From NCBI RefSeq assembly GCF_000559025.1, contig NZ_JAAN01000043.1:1-64000 (forward strand): a stretch of 64,000 nucleotides of DNA, read 5' to 3'. Positions 42,461-52,800 of the stretch are shown piece after piece. The position numbers and the translations under genes were made by a program. This DNA comes from Luteimonas huabeiensis HB2. GTDB taxonomy: Bacteria > Pseudomonadota > Gammaproteobacteria > Xanthomonadales > Xanthomonadaceae. The notes under the pieces were generated by a model. It was not told the DNA's origin, searched no databases, and saw only the letters and a list, made by a program, of their open reading frames with translations. Each line of letters begins with the position of its first letter. The stretch's first letter is position 1.

Positions 42461-43971
42461 GGTGCGTCCGGTGCGGTCGAAACGGTGGGGGCGGCGTTGC
42501 GGGCGAGCGCGCGGCGCTCGCCCAGCTCGCGCTCGATGCGGCGCTCGGTGGCCTTGTCGATCTCGTAGAGGAACAGCAGCGCGACGCCGGCCAGGAACGG
42601 CAGCGCCGGGTACAGGCTCACCGCCAGCCGGATGCCGGCCACCGTGTCGGCCGCCTGCACCGGCGCCCCGGCCCGGTAGCCGTGGAAGGCGAGGATGCCG
42701 GCCACCAGCGCGCCGCCCACGCTCAGGCCGATCTTCAGGCCGCACAGCATCGCCGAGAAGACGATCGCGGTGGCGCGGCGGTGGTTGCGCCACTCAGAGT
42801 AGTCGGCCACGTCGGCGATCATCGCCCACAGCAGCGGGATGGTGATGCCGTAGAAGAAGCCGTGCAGCATCTGCGAGGCGAACACCCAGCCGATCGCATC
42901 CGGCGGGTAGAACAGGAACGCCAGCAGGAACAGCGTGGAGACCGACAGCGCGCCGCCGAACACGTTGCGCTTGCCGTGGCGATCGGCTAGGCGCCGCGAG
43001 AAGCCGATGCCGACGATCATGAAGACGATGCCGCCTGCGTTGAACAGACTGAAGGCCGAGGTGGGCGCGTCCTGCGGCCACTGGAACGCGGTCAGCCCGG
43101 CGCCGGTCAGCGCCGCATTGAGTGCGGCGATGGCGCGCTCGAAGCCGACCCGCTCCAGGAACGCGGCCAGGTGCGGTTCGCTCAGGTAGTACTGGAAGTA
43201 GTAGATCGTCATGCCGCCCTTGAGCGCGAGGGTGACGAAGACCAGGATCGTCAGCGCCAGCATCACCCGCCAGGGGCGGTTGCGCGCCAGGTCGCCGAGG
43301 TCCTGCAGCACGCTGGAGCGCTGCTCGGGCGGCGGCACGATGCGCTCGCGGGTGGTGAAGAAGGTGATCAGGAAGAACGCGGTGCCGACCACGGCGAACA
43401 GCGTCATCGCGTTGCGGAAGCCGACCGCGCGGTCGCCGTCGCCCAGGATCAGCACCAGCGGCAGCAGCAGCACCTGGATCACGAACTGCGCCGCCATCAC
43501 CGCCACGAAGCGGTAGGCCTGCAGGCTGTTGCGCTGGTCCATGTTGCCGGTCAGCACCCCGCCCAGCGCCGAGTACGGCAGGTTGTTGGCCGAATACACC
43601 AGCACCAGCAGGGTGTAGGTGGCCCAGGCGTAGGCGATCTTGCCGTCCGCGCCGAGGTCCGGGGTGGAGAACGCCAGCAGCGACAGCACGCCGAACGGTA
43701 CCGCCGTCCACAGGATCCAGGGGCGGAACTTGCCCCAGCGGGTGCGGGTGCGGTCGGCCACCAGCCCCATCAGCGGGGTGAACGCGAACGCGCCCAGCAG
43801 GCCGACGACGAAGATGATGGTCGCCGCGGTGGCCGGCGGAATTCCGTAGACGTCGGTGTAGAAGAACGCCAGGAAGGTCACCAGCGTCTGGAAGATCAGG
43901 TTGGCGGCCAGGTCGCCCAGGCTGTAGCCGACCTTCTCCGTGACCGAAAGCGTCTGCGCTGCGTCGTTCAT
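42457..43971 (-). CDS. Glycoside-pentoside-hexuronide (GPH) family cation symporter
   Basis: 504-aa inner-membrane transporter with about twelve hydrophobic helices. The family opening is SVTEKVGYSLGDLAANLIFQT, and the loop motif is LMGLVADRTRTRWGKFRPWILW. GPH carriers import xylosides, melibiose or glucuronides with Na or H. The coupled GH43 and the xylan locus suggest xylo-oligosaccharide uptake. It ends four bases into the GH43 gene and starts about 130 bp after the TonB receptor gene. Confidence 0.93.
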   Translation of the reverse strand: MNDAAQTLSVTEKVGYSLGDLAANLIFQTLVTFLAFFYTDVYGIPPATAATIIFVVGLLGAFAFTPLMGLVADRTRTRWGKFRPWILWTAVPFGVLSLLAFSTPDLGADGKIAYAWATYTLLVLVYSANNLPYSALGGVLTGNMDQRNSLQAYRFVAVMAAQFVIQVLLLPLVLILGDGDRAVGFRNAMTLFAVVGTAFFLITFFTTRERIVPPPEQRSSVLQDLGDLARNRPWRVMLALTILVFVTLALKGGMTIYYFQYYLSEPHLAAFLERVGFERAIAALNAALTGAGLTAFQWPQDAPTSAFSLFNAGGIVFMIVGIGFSRRLADRHGKRNVFGGALSVSTLFLLAFLFYPPDAIGWVFASQMLHGFFYGITIPLLWAMIADVADYSEWRNHRRATAIVFSAMLCGLKIGLSVGGALVAGILAFHGYRAGAPVQAADTVAGIRLAVSLYPALPFLAGVALLFLYEIDKATERRIERELGERRALARNAAPTVSTAPDAP

Positions 43972-44101
43972 CCATCCTGCCTTTTCGACTGCGGGTACGG
44001 GGTACGGGCGCGGGGGAGCGGCGAGCGCCCCGCGTCGCCCGGTCCGGCGGCGCCGCCCGGCGCCCGGGGAGGGCGCCGGGACGCAACGCCGGGCGGGCGC
44101 T

Positions 44102-46987
44102 TCAGAACGTACCGCGGATGCCGACGGTAAAGGTCGTGCCGGGGTCGTACATGTCGTTGACCGCGTTCGGGTAGGCGAAGTACGAGCGGCGCTCCTCGCC
44201 GGTGATGTTGAGCACGTTGAAGGTCAGCTGCGGCTCGGAACGGATGCCCTTGAGCGTGTAGCTGGCCGACAGGTCGAGCTGGCCGCGGTCCTCGCCGTAG
44301 ATCTGCGCGAACGGGATGCCCTGCTGGTTCGGGCCGGTGCCCACCGCGCCCTCCGACCAGGTGTAGGACAGCCGCACCGAGGCGACGTCGTTTTCCCAGT
44401 AGGCGGTCGCGTTCCACATCGACGGTGCCACCCCGTAGACGTTGCCGGCCAGCGCTTCGGCATCGTTGCCCAGCGTCTTGATGTCGAGCTTGGTGTAGTT
44501 GGCCATGAAGCCCAGGCCCTCGAACACCATGCTCAGCGGCTGCACCCAGATCGCCTCCCAGCCGCGGACCTCGAGTTCCGCGTCGGCGTTGACCTGCTGG
44601 TTGACGTTGACGGTGGCCACGTCCGGGCCGCCGCGCGACAGGATCGCCTGCTGCTGCTCGGCCACCAGGCTCTCGAACGGAATGCCCAGGCTGCTGAACG
44701 GCCGCGTGGTCACGCCCTGGTAGGTGTAGCCCTCGATGCGCTTGTTGAACAGCGTCAGCCCGACGAAGCCCTCGCCGCCGGTGTACCACTCGCCGCCGAT
44801 GTCGAAGTTGGTCGAGGTGTACGGCGTCAGGTCCGGATTGCCCTGGTTGGCCACCTGCGCCGAGATGTCGGTGAACGTGGTCGCCGGCAGCATCGAGCTG
44901 GGATTGGGCCGGGTCATGGTGCGCGAGGCCGACGTGCGCAGGACCACGTTCTCGGCCACATCCCAGGCGGCGCTGAACGAGGGCAGCCATTCGGCGTAGT
45001 CGCCCTCGAGCGTCTGCCACTGGCGCACCCCGCCAATGGTCACCGGGCCGCTGATCTCCTGGTCGGTGGAGGCGTAGCGCACGCCCATGTTGTAGCGCAG
45101 GCCGCGGTTCCAGATCTCCGACTCGCCGTTGACCATCACGTAGGCCGCCTTCGTGGTCTCGTCGAAGCCGCCGGTCGGTCCGCCGGTGTTGGCGCCGCTG
45201 GCCTCGCCGGCCGCGTCGCGGTAGCGGGCGTAGTCGGTGTCGCGCATGAAGCGCTCGAAGTCGACGGTCACGAAGCCCATCGGGCCGGGCAGGATGTAGT
45301 CGGCGAGCTCGGCGTCGCCGATCCGCGACAAGGCGTAGGGCTGCCAGTCGGTGCCGGTGTCGCCGAAGCCCTGCACGCGGCGCTGGTTGTTGTCCCAGGC
45401 CACGCCGAAGGTGACGTTGTTGCGGTCGTCGCCGAGCTGCAGGTCGGCGCGCAGCCCGCTGGTCTCGGTGACGCGCTTCTCGTTCTGCGCCCACACGCGG
45501 CCGCCGTTCCAGGTCCAGCCCAGGTTCGGATCGTTGAGGTCGAGGTCGGTGGTCCAGGTCGGGACGTCGCCGGCATTGGCGTACTGCAGCGTGGTGTAGG
45601 GCGAATTGAACAGGATCGTCGGCGAGTCGCGGAACATCCAGCTGCGGCTCATGTTGGCCTGCACGTCCAGCTTGACGTCCTGCTCCTGGCCGAACCAGAA
45701 GGTCGCGCCCGGGGTGAGGTGCCAGTACTGCACGTCCTCGGTGTACGGGCGCGCCTCCAGGAAGAACTGCGCGTTGGCGAAGGTGGCGGCGGTGACGACG
45801 TTGTTGGCGTCGAGCTGCATGTCCAGCGGAATCATGTTGCCGTTGCGACCGATCAGGTTGATGTCGATGCGGTCGTTGGTCCGGCGCGCCTTGGTGTAGA
45901 GCACGTCGGCGTAGAACTCGGCGTTGTCGCTGGGGCGCCACTGGACCGAGGCGAGGAAGGCGTCGCGATCGCGGTCGCCCTGCATGTGCACCGGCCGGCC
46001 GAGGCGCGGGATCAGCGCCTCGCCGATCTGTTCCGGGCTCAGCCCGGGGTTGTTCGCCCGCAGCCAGTCGGCATCGATGACCTGGCCGGGCACCAGCCCG
46101 GCGCCGATGGTGGACGCGTTGCCGGGCACGGTATCGGGAATCCGCCAGCCGTTGCCGCCGGTGACGTTGCAGGGGCTGCCCAACGCGGGGAACCCGGCCG
46201 GATCGCCGCCGTTGCCGCACTGCGCGTTGGTCAGGTTGGGGTTGGTCCAGCCGACGGTCTCGTAGCCCTCCACGCCCATCTTGCCGCGCTGCGAGGTCAC
46301 GCCGACCAGCACGCCGAAGGTGCCGTCGTCGTTGACCCAGTTGCCGATCACGGTGCCGCGCGGGCCGACCTTGTCGCCGATGTCGTTGTAGTCGGCCTGC
46401 AGCGAATAGGTGACTTGGTTGCGGCCGATGTCGAACGGCCGCATGTTGCGCATGTCGACCACGCCGGACGCGCCGCCTTCGGTCAGCGCGGCGGTCGGCG
46501 ACTTGTAGACGGTGAGCTGGTTGAAGAACTCGGTCGGGAAGATGTTGAGGTCGACCTCGCGGTTCTGGTTGGTCGCATCCAGGCCGATCGACGCGGTGGC
46601 CACCGAGGCGCCGTTGATCGTGGTCTTGGTGAAGCTGCTGGGCAGGCCGCGGATCGCGACGTTCAGGCCCTCGCCGTTGACGTCGCGGTTGAGCTGGATG
46701 CCGGGGATGCGGCTGAGCGATTCGGCGATGTTGGTATCCGGGAACTTGCCGATGTCCTCGGCGAAGATCGAATCGGTGAAGCCGGTCGATTCGCGCTTGG
46801 CCTCGGTGGCGAACTGCAGGCTCTGGCGGTAGCCGCGCACCACCACCGAGTCGAGATCGGTGGCCGACGCGTCCGACGGCGCGGGCGGCGCCTCGGGCTC
46901 CTGCGCCAGCGCCGCCGCGCTCGCCGTCCCCAACAGCGCCAGCGTCAGCGCGCGCGACAATGCGGTTTTCGAGACTTGGATCTGCAC
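44102..46987 (-). CDS. TonB-dependent receptor, xylan/xylo-oligosaccharide type
   Basis: 961-aa outer-membrane receptor from GTG 46987, preceded by gggagg. Signal peptide SRALTLALLGTASAAALAQ; the plug domain contains VVVRGYRQSLQFATEAKRES, FPDTNIAESLSRIPGIQL and NVAIRGLPSSFTKTTING. The barrel ends GTTFTVGIRGTF with a terminal Phe, as outer-membrane assembly requires. The opening pattern (repeated TDSIFAEDIGKFP) is typical of the TonB receptors of carbohydrate-utilisation loci in xanthomonads and Caulobacter. The neighbours make xylo- or glucuronoxylan oligosaccharides the probable ligand. Confidence 0.93.
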   Translation of the reverse strand: MQIQVSKTALSRALTLALLGTASAAALAQEPEAPPAPSDASATDLDSVVVRGYRQSLQFATEAKRESTGFTDSIFAEDIGKFPDTNIAESLSRIPGIQLNRDVNGEGLNVAIRGLPSSFTKTTINGASVATASIGLDATNQNREVDLNIFPTEFFNQLTVYKSPTAALTEGGASGVVDMRNMRPFDIGRNQVTYSLQADYNDIGDKVGPRGTVIGNWVNDDGTFGVLVGVTSQRGKMGVEGYETVGWTNPNLTNAQCGNGGDPAGFPALGSPCNVTGGNGWRIPDTVPGNASTIGAGLVPGQVIDADWLRANNPGLSPEQIGEALIPRLGRPVHMQGDRDRDAFLASVQWRPSDNAEFYADVLYTKARRTNDRIDINLIGRNGNMIPLDMQLDANNVVTAATFANAQFFLEARPYTEDVQYWHLTPGATFWFGQEQDVKLDVQANMSRSWMFRDSPTILFNSPYTTLQYANAGDVPTWTTDLDLNDPNLGWTWNGGRVWAQNEKRVTETSGLRADLQLGDDRNNVTFGVAWDNNQRRVQGFGDTGTDWQPYALSRIGDAELADYILPGPMGFVTVDFERFMRDTDYARYRDAAGEASGANTGGPTGGFDETTKAAYVMVNGESEIWNRGLRYNMGVRYASTDQEISGPVTIGGVRQWQTLEGDYAEWLPSFSAAWDVAENVVLRTSASRTMTRPNPSSMLPATTFTDISAQVANQGNPDLTPYTSTNFDIGGEWYTGGEGFVGLTLFNKRIEGYTYQGVTTRPFSSLGIPFESLVAEQQQAILSRGGPDVATVNVNQQVNADAELEVRGWEAIWVQPLSMVFEGLGFMANYTKLDIKTLGNDAEALAGNVYGVAPSMWNATAYWENDVASVRLSYTWSEGAVGTGPNQQGIPFAQIYGEDRGQLDLSASYTLKGIRSEPQLTFNVLNITGEERRSYFAYPNAVNDMYDPGTTFTVGIRGTF

Positions 46988-47147
46988 CGTACTCCCCTCC
47001 CGTTTCTGGTGGCTTCTGCGATGTCGGATCGCGGACCGTTCGGCCTGCGTGCGTGCCCGCGGTTATGCTTCCGCGGTGCCCGCGATGTGCCGCGCCTGGC
47101 GACGCGCTCGGCCGGACGGGAAACCGCCGGCCGGCAGCGCGGCGCGA

Positions 47148-47161
47148 TGGTAGCGCTCCCA
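47148..47161 (+). promoter_or_regulatory. xyl-box-like operator, site 1
   Basis: TGGTAGCGCTCCCA matches 12 of 14 bases of the xyl-box (TGGTAGCGCTAACA) that I recall from Xanthomonas campestris, bound by a LacI-family repressor. It is about 160 bp upstream of the TonB receptor start. The left part has the palindromic core AGCGCT typical of LacI-family operators. Confidence 0.6.
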
Positions 47162-47307
47162 ATCGAAAAGGTGCAAGCCGCACTGCGGCGAAGCCGGGGC
47201 GCCCTGCGCGCCGGGCGCCGCACCGCGTTAAATCGCTGATTTTGCTGCATTGCAGCGCGATCTTCTGGGCGTCCGCGCCGTTGGCCCGGCCGCTCGCGCT
47301 GTGGTAA

Positions 47308-47321
47308 TGATAGCGATACCA
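47308..47321 (-). promoter_or_regulatory. xyl-box-like operator, site 2
   Basis: On the minus strand this reads TGGTATCGCTATCA, 12 of 14 matches to the remembered xyl-box. It lies 82 bp before the ATG of the hexuronate transporter, in a suitable place to control the plus-strand xylan operon. Confidence 0.6.
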
Positions 47322-47403
47322 TCCGCGACCGATCGCACCCTGGGGAGGGAACGGCCTTGCAAGCAGACGCACACCGGCGTCGCCGCGCGTTGCGTGCGAC
47401 CGC

Positions 47404-48696
47404 ATGAACGCCGCACTGGCCGCCGAAGCCGACGGCAAGAGGATCGGGCGCTACCGCTGGCGCATCTGCGCCATGCTGCTGGCCGCGACCACGATCAACT
47501 ACGTCGACCGCCAGGTACTGGGCGTGCTCGCGCCGTTCCTGCAGGACGAGATCGGCTGGAACGAGATCCAGTACGGCTACATCGTCACCGCCTTCCAGGC
47601 CGCCTACGCGATCGGCCTGCTGTGCGCGGGCTTCGTGATCGACCGCCTGGGCACCAAGGCCGGGTACGCGATCGCGATCACCGTCTGGAGCGTCGCGGCG
47701 ATGAGCCACGCGCTGGCGGCCACCGTCGTCGGCTTCGTGATCGCGCGCTTCATGCTGGGCCTGGGCGAGGCCGGCAACTTCCCAGCGGCGATCAAGACCG
47801 TGGCCGAATGGTTCCCGCGCCGGGAGCGCGCGTTCGCCACCGGCATCTTCAATTCCGGTTCCAACATCGGCGCCATCGTCGCCCCGCTGCTGGTGCCCGT
47901 GGTCGCGGTGACCTGGGGCTGGCAGGCCGCGTTCCTGTTCACCGGCGCGCTCAGCGCGACGTGGCTGGCGGTGTGGCTGCTGACCTACCGCGCGCCCGAG
48001 CAGCAACCGGCGCTGTCGGCGGCGGAGCTTGCGCACATCCGCAGCGATCCGCCCGAGCCCACCGCCAAGGTGCCGTGGCGGCGCATCCTGCGCCATCGCC
48101 AGGCCTGGGCCTTCGTCGCCGCCAAGTTCATCACCGATCCGATCTGGTGGTTCTTCCTGTTCTGGCTGCCGAAGTTCCTCAACGCCGAGTACGGACTGAC
48201 CCTGCTCGCGCTCGGCCTGCCGCTGGTGGCGATCTTCGTGCTCGCCGACGTCGGCAGCATCCTCGGCGGCTGGCTGGCCGGGCGCTTCATCCGCATGGGC
48301 TGGAGCGTCAACCGCGCGCGCAAGAGCGCGATGCTGGTGTGCGCGCTGTGCGTGGTGCCGATCGTGTTCGCCGCCCAGGCCGACAACCTGTGGCTGGCGG
48401 TGGCGCTGATCGGCCTGGCGACCGCCGGCCACCAGGGCTGGTCGGCCAACGTGTTCACCCTGACCTCGGACATGTTCCCGCGCCAGGCGGTGGCCTCGGT
48501 GGTCGGCCTCGGCGGCTTCGCCGGCGCGGTCGGCGGGATGATGATCGCCACCTTCACCGGCTGGCTGCTGCACACCACTGGCAGCTACCTGCCGGTGTTC
48601 CTCATGGCCGGCAGCGCCTACCTGCTGGCGCTGCTGGCGGTGCACCTGCTGGCGCCGCGGCTGGAGCCGGCGCAGCTGGAGGCGCGCGCGCCATGA
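47404..48696 (+). CDS. MFS hexuronate transporter (ExuT-like, ACS family)
   Basis: 430-aa inner-membrane carrier with about twelve hydrophobic helices. Family signatures: TTINYVDRQVLGVLAPFLQDEIGW at the first helix, FVIDRLGTKAGYAIAITVWS, RFMLGLGEAGNFPAAIKTVAEWFP and GIFNSGSNIGAIVAPLLVP. These match anion:cation symporters that import glucuronate or galacturonate. UxaC and the GH115 glucuronidase downstream support glucuronate as substrate. It heads the plus-strand xylan operon behind an operator-like site; the GH10 gene follows after 79 bp. Confidence 0.92.
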   Translation: MNAALAAEADGKRIGRYRWRICAMLLAATTINYVDRQVLGVLAPFLQDEIGWNEIQYGYIVTAFQAAYAIGLLCAGFVIDRLGTKAGYAIAITVWSVAAMSHALAATVVGFVIARFMLGLGEAGNFPAAIKTVAEWFPRRERAFATGIFNSGSNIGAIVAPLLVPVVAVTWGWQAAFLFTGALSATWLAVWLLTYRAPEQQPALSAAELAHIRSDPPEPTAKVPWRRILRHRQAWAFVAAKFITDPIWWFFLFWLPKFLNAEYGLTLLALGLPLVAIFVLADVGSILGGWLAGRFIRMGWSVNRARKSAMLVCALCVVPIVFAAQADNLWLAVALIGLATAGHQGWSANVFTLTSDMFPRQAVASVVGLGGFAGAVGGMMIATFTGWLLHTTGSYLPVFLMAGSAYLLALLAVHLLAPRLEPAQLEARAP

Positions 48697-48775
48697 GGGC
48701 GCTTTTCCTGGCGCGGATCGGGCCTTCCCCGTCCCGATGCGCGACGTGCATTTCCGGACCTGGGAGCGTAGACCG

Positions 48776-49801
48776 ATGAAGACACCCCGCCCGCTGTGGA
48801 TCGGCGCCCTGGCGCTCGCGCTGTCGGCCTGCGGCGAGCCGCCCCCCGCCGCGCCCGACGCCGCGGACGGGCCGGCGCCCGCCTCCACCGCGCTGGCGCA
48901 CGGCCTGGACAAGTTCCTCGGCGGCGCGCACAGCCCGGCGCAAGCCGAAGGTTTCGCCGACTACTGGAACAAGGTCACCCCGGAGAACGGCGGCAAGTGG
49001 GGCGAGGTCGAGGCCGAGCGCGACACGATGGTCTGGGACGAGCTCGACGCCGCCTGGCAGGTGGCCCAGGCGCACGGCCTGCCGTTCCAGATGCACGTGA
49101 TGATCTGGGGCAACCAACAGCCGGAATGGATCAAGACCCTGCCGCCCGAGGAACAGCGCGCGGAAATCGAGCAATGGTTCGCCGCGGTGGCCGCGCGCTA
49201 CCCGGGCATCGACTTCGTCGAGGTCGTCAACGAACCGCTCAACGACCCGCCGTCGAAGGCCGACGAGGGCGGCGGCCACTACATCCAGGCGCTCGGCGGC
49301 GATGGCGCCAGCGGCTGGGACTGGATCCTGGAATCGTTCCGGCTGGCCCGGAAGCACTTCCCCGATTCCAGGCTGATGATCAACGAGTACAGCGTCACCA
49401 ACGATCCCGAGGCGACGCGGCGCTATCTGGAGATCGTGCGGCTGCTGCAGGCCGAAGACCTGATCGATGCGATCGGCGTGCAGGGGCACGCGTTCTCCAC
49501 CACCACCGAGACGCCGATGGAGGTGCACCGCGCCAACCTCGACGCGCTGGGCGCGACCGGCCTGCCGGTCTACGTGACCGAGCTCGACATCGACGGCCCG
49601 GACGACGCCACCCAGTTGCGCGACTACCAGCGCGTCTTCCCGGTGTTCTGGGAGCACCCGGCGGTGCACGGCATCACGATGTGGGGCTTCCGCCGCGGCC
49701 TGTGGCGCGACGAACAGGGCGCCTACCTGATCCGCGACGACGGCAGCGAGCGGCCGGCGCTGCAATGGCTGCGCCGCTACCTGCGCGGCGAGACGCAATG
49801 A
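48776..49801 (+). CDS. GH10 endo-1,4-beta-xylanase lipoprotein
   Basis: 341 aa from ATG 48776, with gggag about nine bases upstream. The lipobox LALSAC places the lipid-anchored cysteine at residue 19, so the enzyme is on an envelope membrane. The catalytic acid/base Glu is in DFVEVVNEPLNDP, the nucleophile in LPVYVTELDIDGP, and the substrate-binding WGNQQPEW and KVTPENGGKWGE are present. It would cut xylan or large fragments entering through the TonB receptor. Its TGA overlaps the GH115 start as ATGA. Confidence 0.94.
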   Translation: MKTPRPLWIGALALALSACGEPPPAAPDAADGPAPASTALAHGLDKFLGGAHSPAQAEGFADYWNKVTPENGGKWGEVEAERDTMVWDELDAAWQVAQAHGLPFQMHVMIWGNQQPEWIKTLPPEEQRAEIEQWFAAVAARYPGIDFVEVVNEPLNDPPSKADEGGGHYIQALGGDGASGWDWILESFRLARKHFPDSRLMINEYSVTNDPEATRRYLEIVRLLQAEDLIDAIGVQGHAFSTTTETPMEVHRANLDALGATGLPVYVTELDIDGPDDATQLRDYQRVFPVFWEHPAVHGITMWGFRRGLWRDEQGAYLIRDDGSERPALQWLRRYLRGETQ

Positions 49802-52800
49802 CGACCGGGGCCGCGCAGTGGCCGCCGCGCGCGACCGCGGCGGCGCAACGCCGGGCACCGCGCGCGGCGCCGCCCGCCGTCTGCGGCAGCGCGCGGGCGC
49901 GCCCGCGCGTGGCGGGGCGCGCCCGCCGCGCGTTGCTCGAGCGGCTGGCCGTTCCCGCGTTGCTGCTGCTCGCCGCCGCCTGCCCCGCGCTGGCCGCCGC
50001 CACGCCCCGGGACGCCGGCGACTGCGCGCAGCCGGCCGCGGTCTGCACGGCCGCCGTGCCCGGCGCGCTGCCGCTGATCGAAGGCGGCCGGCCGCTGCCG
50101 GTACTCGTGGACGCGGCCGACTTCCCCGGCGTGCAGCGCGCCGCCGCCGACCTGCGCGCCGACCTCGCCGCGGTCGCCGGCGCCGCGGCGCCCGACACCG
50201 CGCCGCGCCTGGCGGTCATCGCCGGCACCCTCGGCCGCAGCCCGCGGATCGACCGCATCGTGCGCGCGCGCGGCCTCGACGTGTCCGGCGTCGAAGGCCG
50301 CTGGGAGGCGCACCTGCTGCAGGTCGTCGAGGCGCCCGAGCCCGGCATCGAGCGCGCGCTGGTGATCGTCGGCGCCGACAGGCGCGGCACGATCTTCGGC
50401 CTGTACGAACTCTCGCGCCGCATCGGCGTCTCGCCCTGGACCTGGTGGGCCGACGTGCCGGCGCCGCGCCACGCCGCGCTGCACGTCGCCCCGGGCCGCT
50501 TCGTCGATGCGCCGGCGGTGCGCTACCGCGGTATCTTCATCAACGACGAGGATCCCGCGCTCGGCGGCTGGATGGACGCCACCTTCGGCGGCCCGAACCA
50601 CCGCTTCTACGAACGCGTCTTCGAGCTGATCCTGCGCCACAAGGGCAACTTCCTGTGGCCGGCGATGTGGGGCCGCGCGTTCTACGACGACGACCCGCGC
50701 AACGCCGCGCTCGCCGACGACATGGGCGTGGTGATCGGCACCAGCCACCACGAACCGATGATGCGCGCCCACGTCGAGTGGTCGCGGCACGGCGAGGGCC
50801 CCTGGGACTACACCCGCAACACCGGGCGGCTGCGCGATTTCTGGCGCACCGGCATCGAGCGCCTCGACGGCCGCGAGGCCGTGGTCACCCTGGGCATGCG
50901 CGGCGACGGCGACGAGCCGATGGCCGAGGGCACCGCGATCGCGCTGCTGGAGCGCATCGTCGCCGACCAGCGGCGGATCCTGGCCGAGGTCACCGGCCGA
51001 GCGCCGCAGGAGACCCCGCAGGTCTGGGCGCTGTACAAGGAAGTGCAGGACTACCTCGATGCCGGCATGGACGTGCCCGACGACGTCACCCTGCTGTTCG
51101 CCGACGACAACTGGGGCAACCTGCGCCGCCTGCCGGAAGCGCTCGCGCGCCGCGCCGGCGGCTACGGCGTCTACTACCACTTCGACTACGTCGGCGGGCC
51201 GCGCAACTACAAGTGGATCAACACCACCCAGATCGAGCGGGTCTGGGAGCAGATGCGGCTGGCCTACGCGCACGGCGTGGACCGGCTGTGGGTGGTCAAC
51301 GTCGGCGACATCAAGCCGATGGAACTGCCGATCGGCTTCTTCCTCGACCAGGCCTGGGCCCCGGACGCGATGACCCGCGACGCCGTGGCCGCCTATCCCG
51401 CCGCCTGGGCCGCGCAGCAGTTCGGCCACGCCCACGCCCACGCCGCGGCGATCGGCGAGATCCTCACCCGCTACACGCAGTACAACGCGCGCCGCAAGCC
51501 GGAGCTGCTGTCGGCCGACACCTGGAGCCTGCTGCATTTCGGCGAGGCCGAGCGCGTGCTGGCCGAATGGGACGCGCTGGTCGAGACCACCGAACGCATC
51601 GGCGCCGCGCTGCCCGCCCCGTACCGCGACGCGTACGACCAACTGGTCGAATACCCGGTGCTGGCCAGCGCCAACCTCAACCGCTTCCACGTGGCGGTGG
51701 CGCGCAACCGGCTGTACGCCGACCAGGGCCGCGCCTCGACGAACGCCTGGGCCGACGAGGCCGAGCGCCTGTTCGCCCGCGACGCGGAGCTGGCGCGCGT
51801 CTACGAGACCGACATCGCCGGCGGCAAGTGGGTGCGCATGATGTCGCAGCCGCGCATCGGCTACACCCACTGGCAACAGCCCGACCGCAACGTGCTGCCC
51901 GCGCTCGCGCGCATCGACGTGCGCGAGCGCGGCACGATGGGCGTCGCCGTGGAAGGCGATGCGCGCGGCTGGCCGGTGCCGGCCGAGACCGCGCGCCTGC
52001 CCGTCCTCGACCCGTATGCCACGCGCGCGCCGGAACTGGTGGTGTTCAACCGCGGCGCCGCGCCGTTCCGCTACGCCGCCAGCGCCTCCGCGCCCTGGCT
52101 GCGCGTGACGCCCGCCACCGCCGAAGTCGCCGACGCGCAACCGCTGCGCGTCGAGATCGACTGGGACGAAGTCCCCGCCGGCGAACACCCCGCCCGCATC
52201 GACCTGCTCGGCAGCGACCGCACCGAAGTCCGCGTCCTGGTGCCGGTATCCAAGCCGGCCCCGCCCGGGCCGGTCGCCGGCTTCGTCGAGAGCGCCGGCA
52301 TCGTCGCGATCGAGGCGGGCGACCACGCCCGCGCCGTCGCCCCCGCCGGGCTCGCCTGGGAGACCATCCCGCACCTGGGCCGCACCCGCGGCGGCGTGAC
52401 CACGGTGCCGGTGACCGCCGCGCCCGGCGAGGCCGGCCCCGGCGGCGCCTGGCTGGAGTACCCGGTGCACCTGCATCGCGGCGGAGAGGTCGAGGTGCGC
52501 GTGGTGCTGTCGCCGACGCTCGACTACGCACGCCGCGGCGGCCAGCGCTTCGCGGTGTCGTTCGACGACGACGCGCCGCAACTGCAGACGATGCGGCTCG
52601 ACCCCACCCCCGGCCACCCGGACTTCCCGGCCTGGGAGCGCGCCGTGGTCGACAGCGTGCACATCGCCCACTCCCGCCACCGGGTCCAGGCCGGCGCCCG
52701 CACCCTCAAGCTCTGGCGTATCGACCCGGGCGTGGTGGTCCAGCGCATCGAGATCGTCCGCGACGGCGTGCCCACGACATCGCTCGGCCCACCGGCGAGC

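Larger units (their letters stand above)
46988..47403. promoter_or_regulatory. Divergent promoter region of the xylan locus
   Basis: This 416-bp spacer separates the TonB receptor gene (minus) from the hexuronate transporter gene (plus). It holds two xyl-box-like operators (47148-47161 and 47308-47321), one nearer each gene. The rest shows no gene; an AT-richer patch with gttaaatcgctgattttgct near 47226-47246 may be part of a promoter. Confidence 0.65.
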
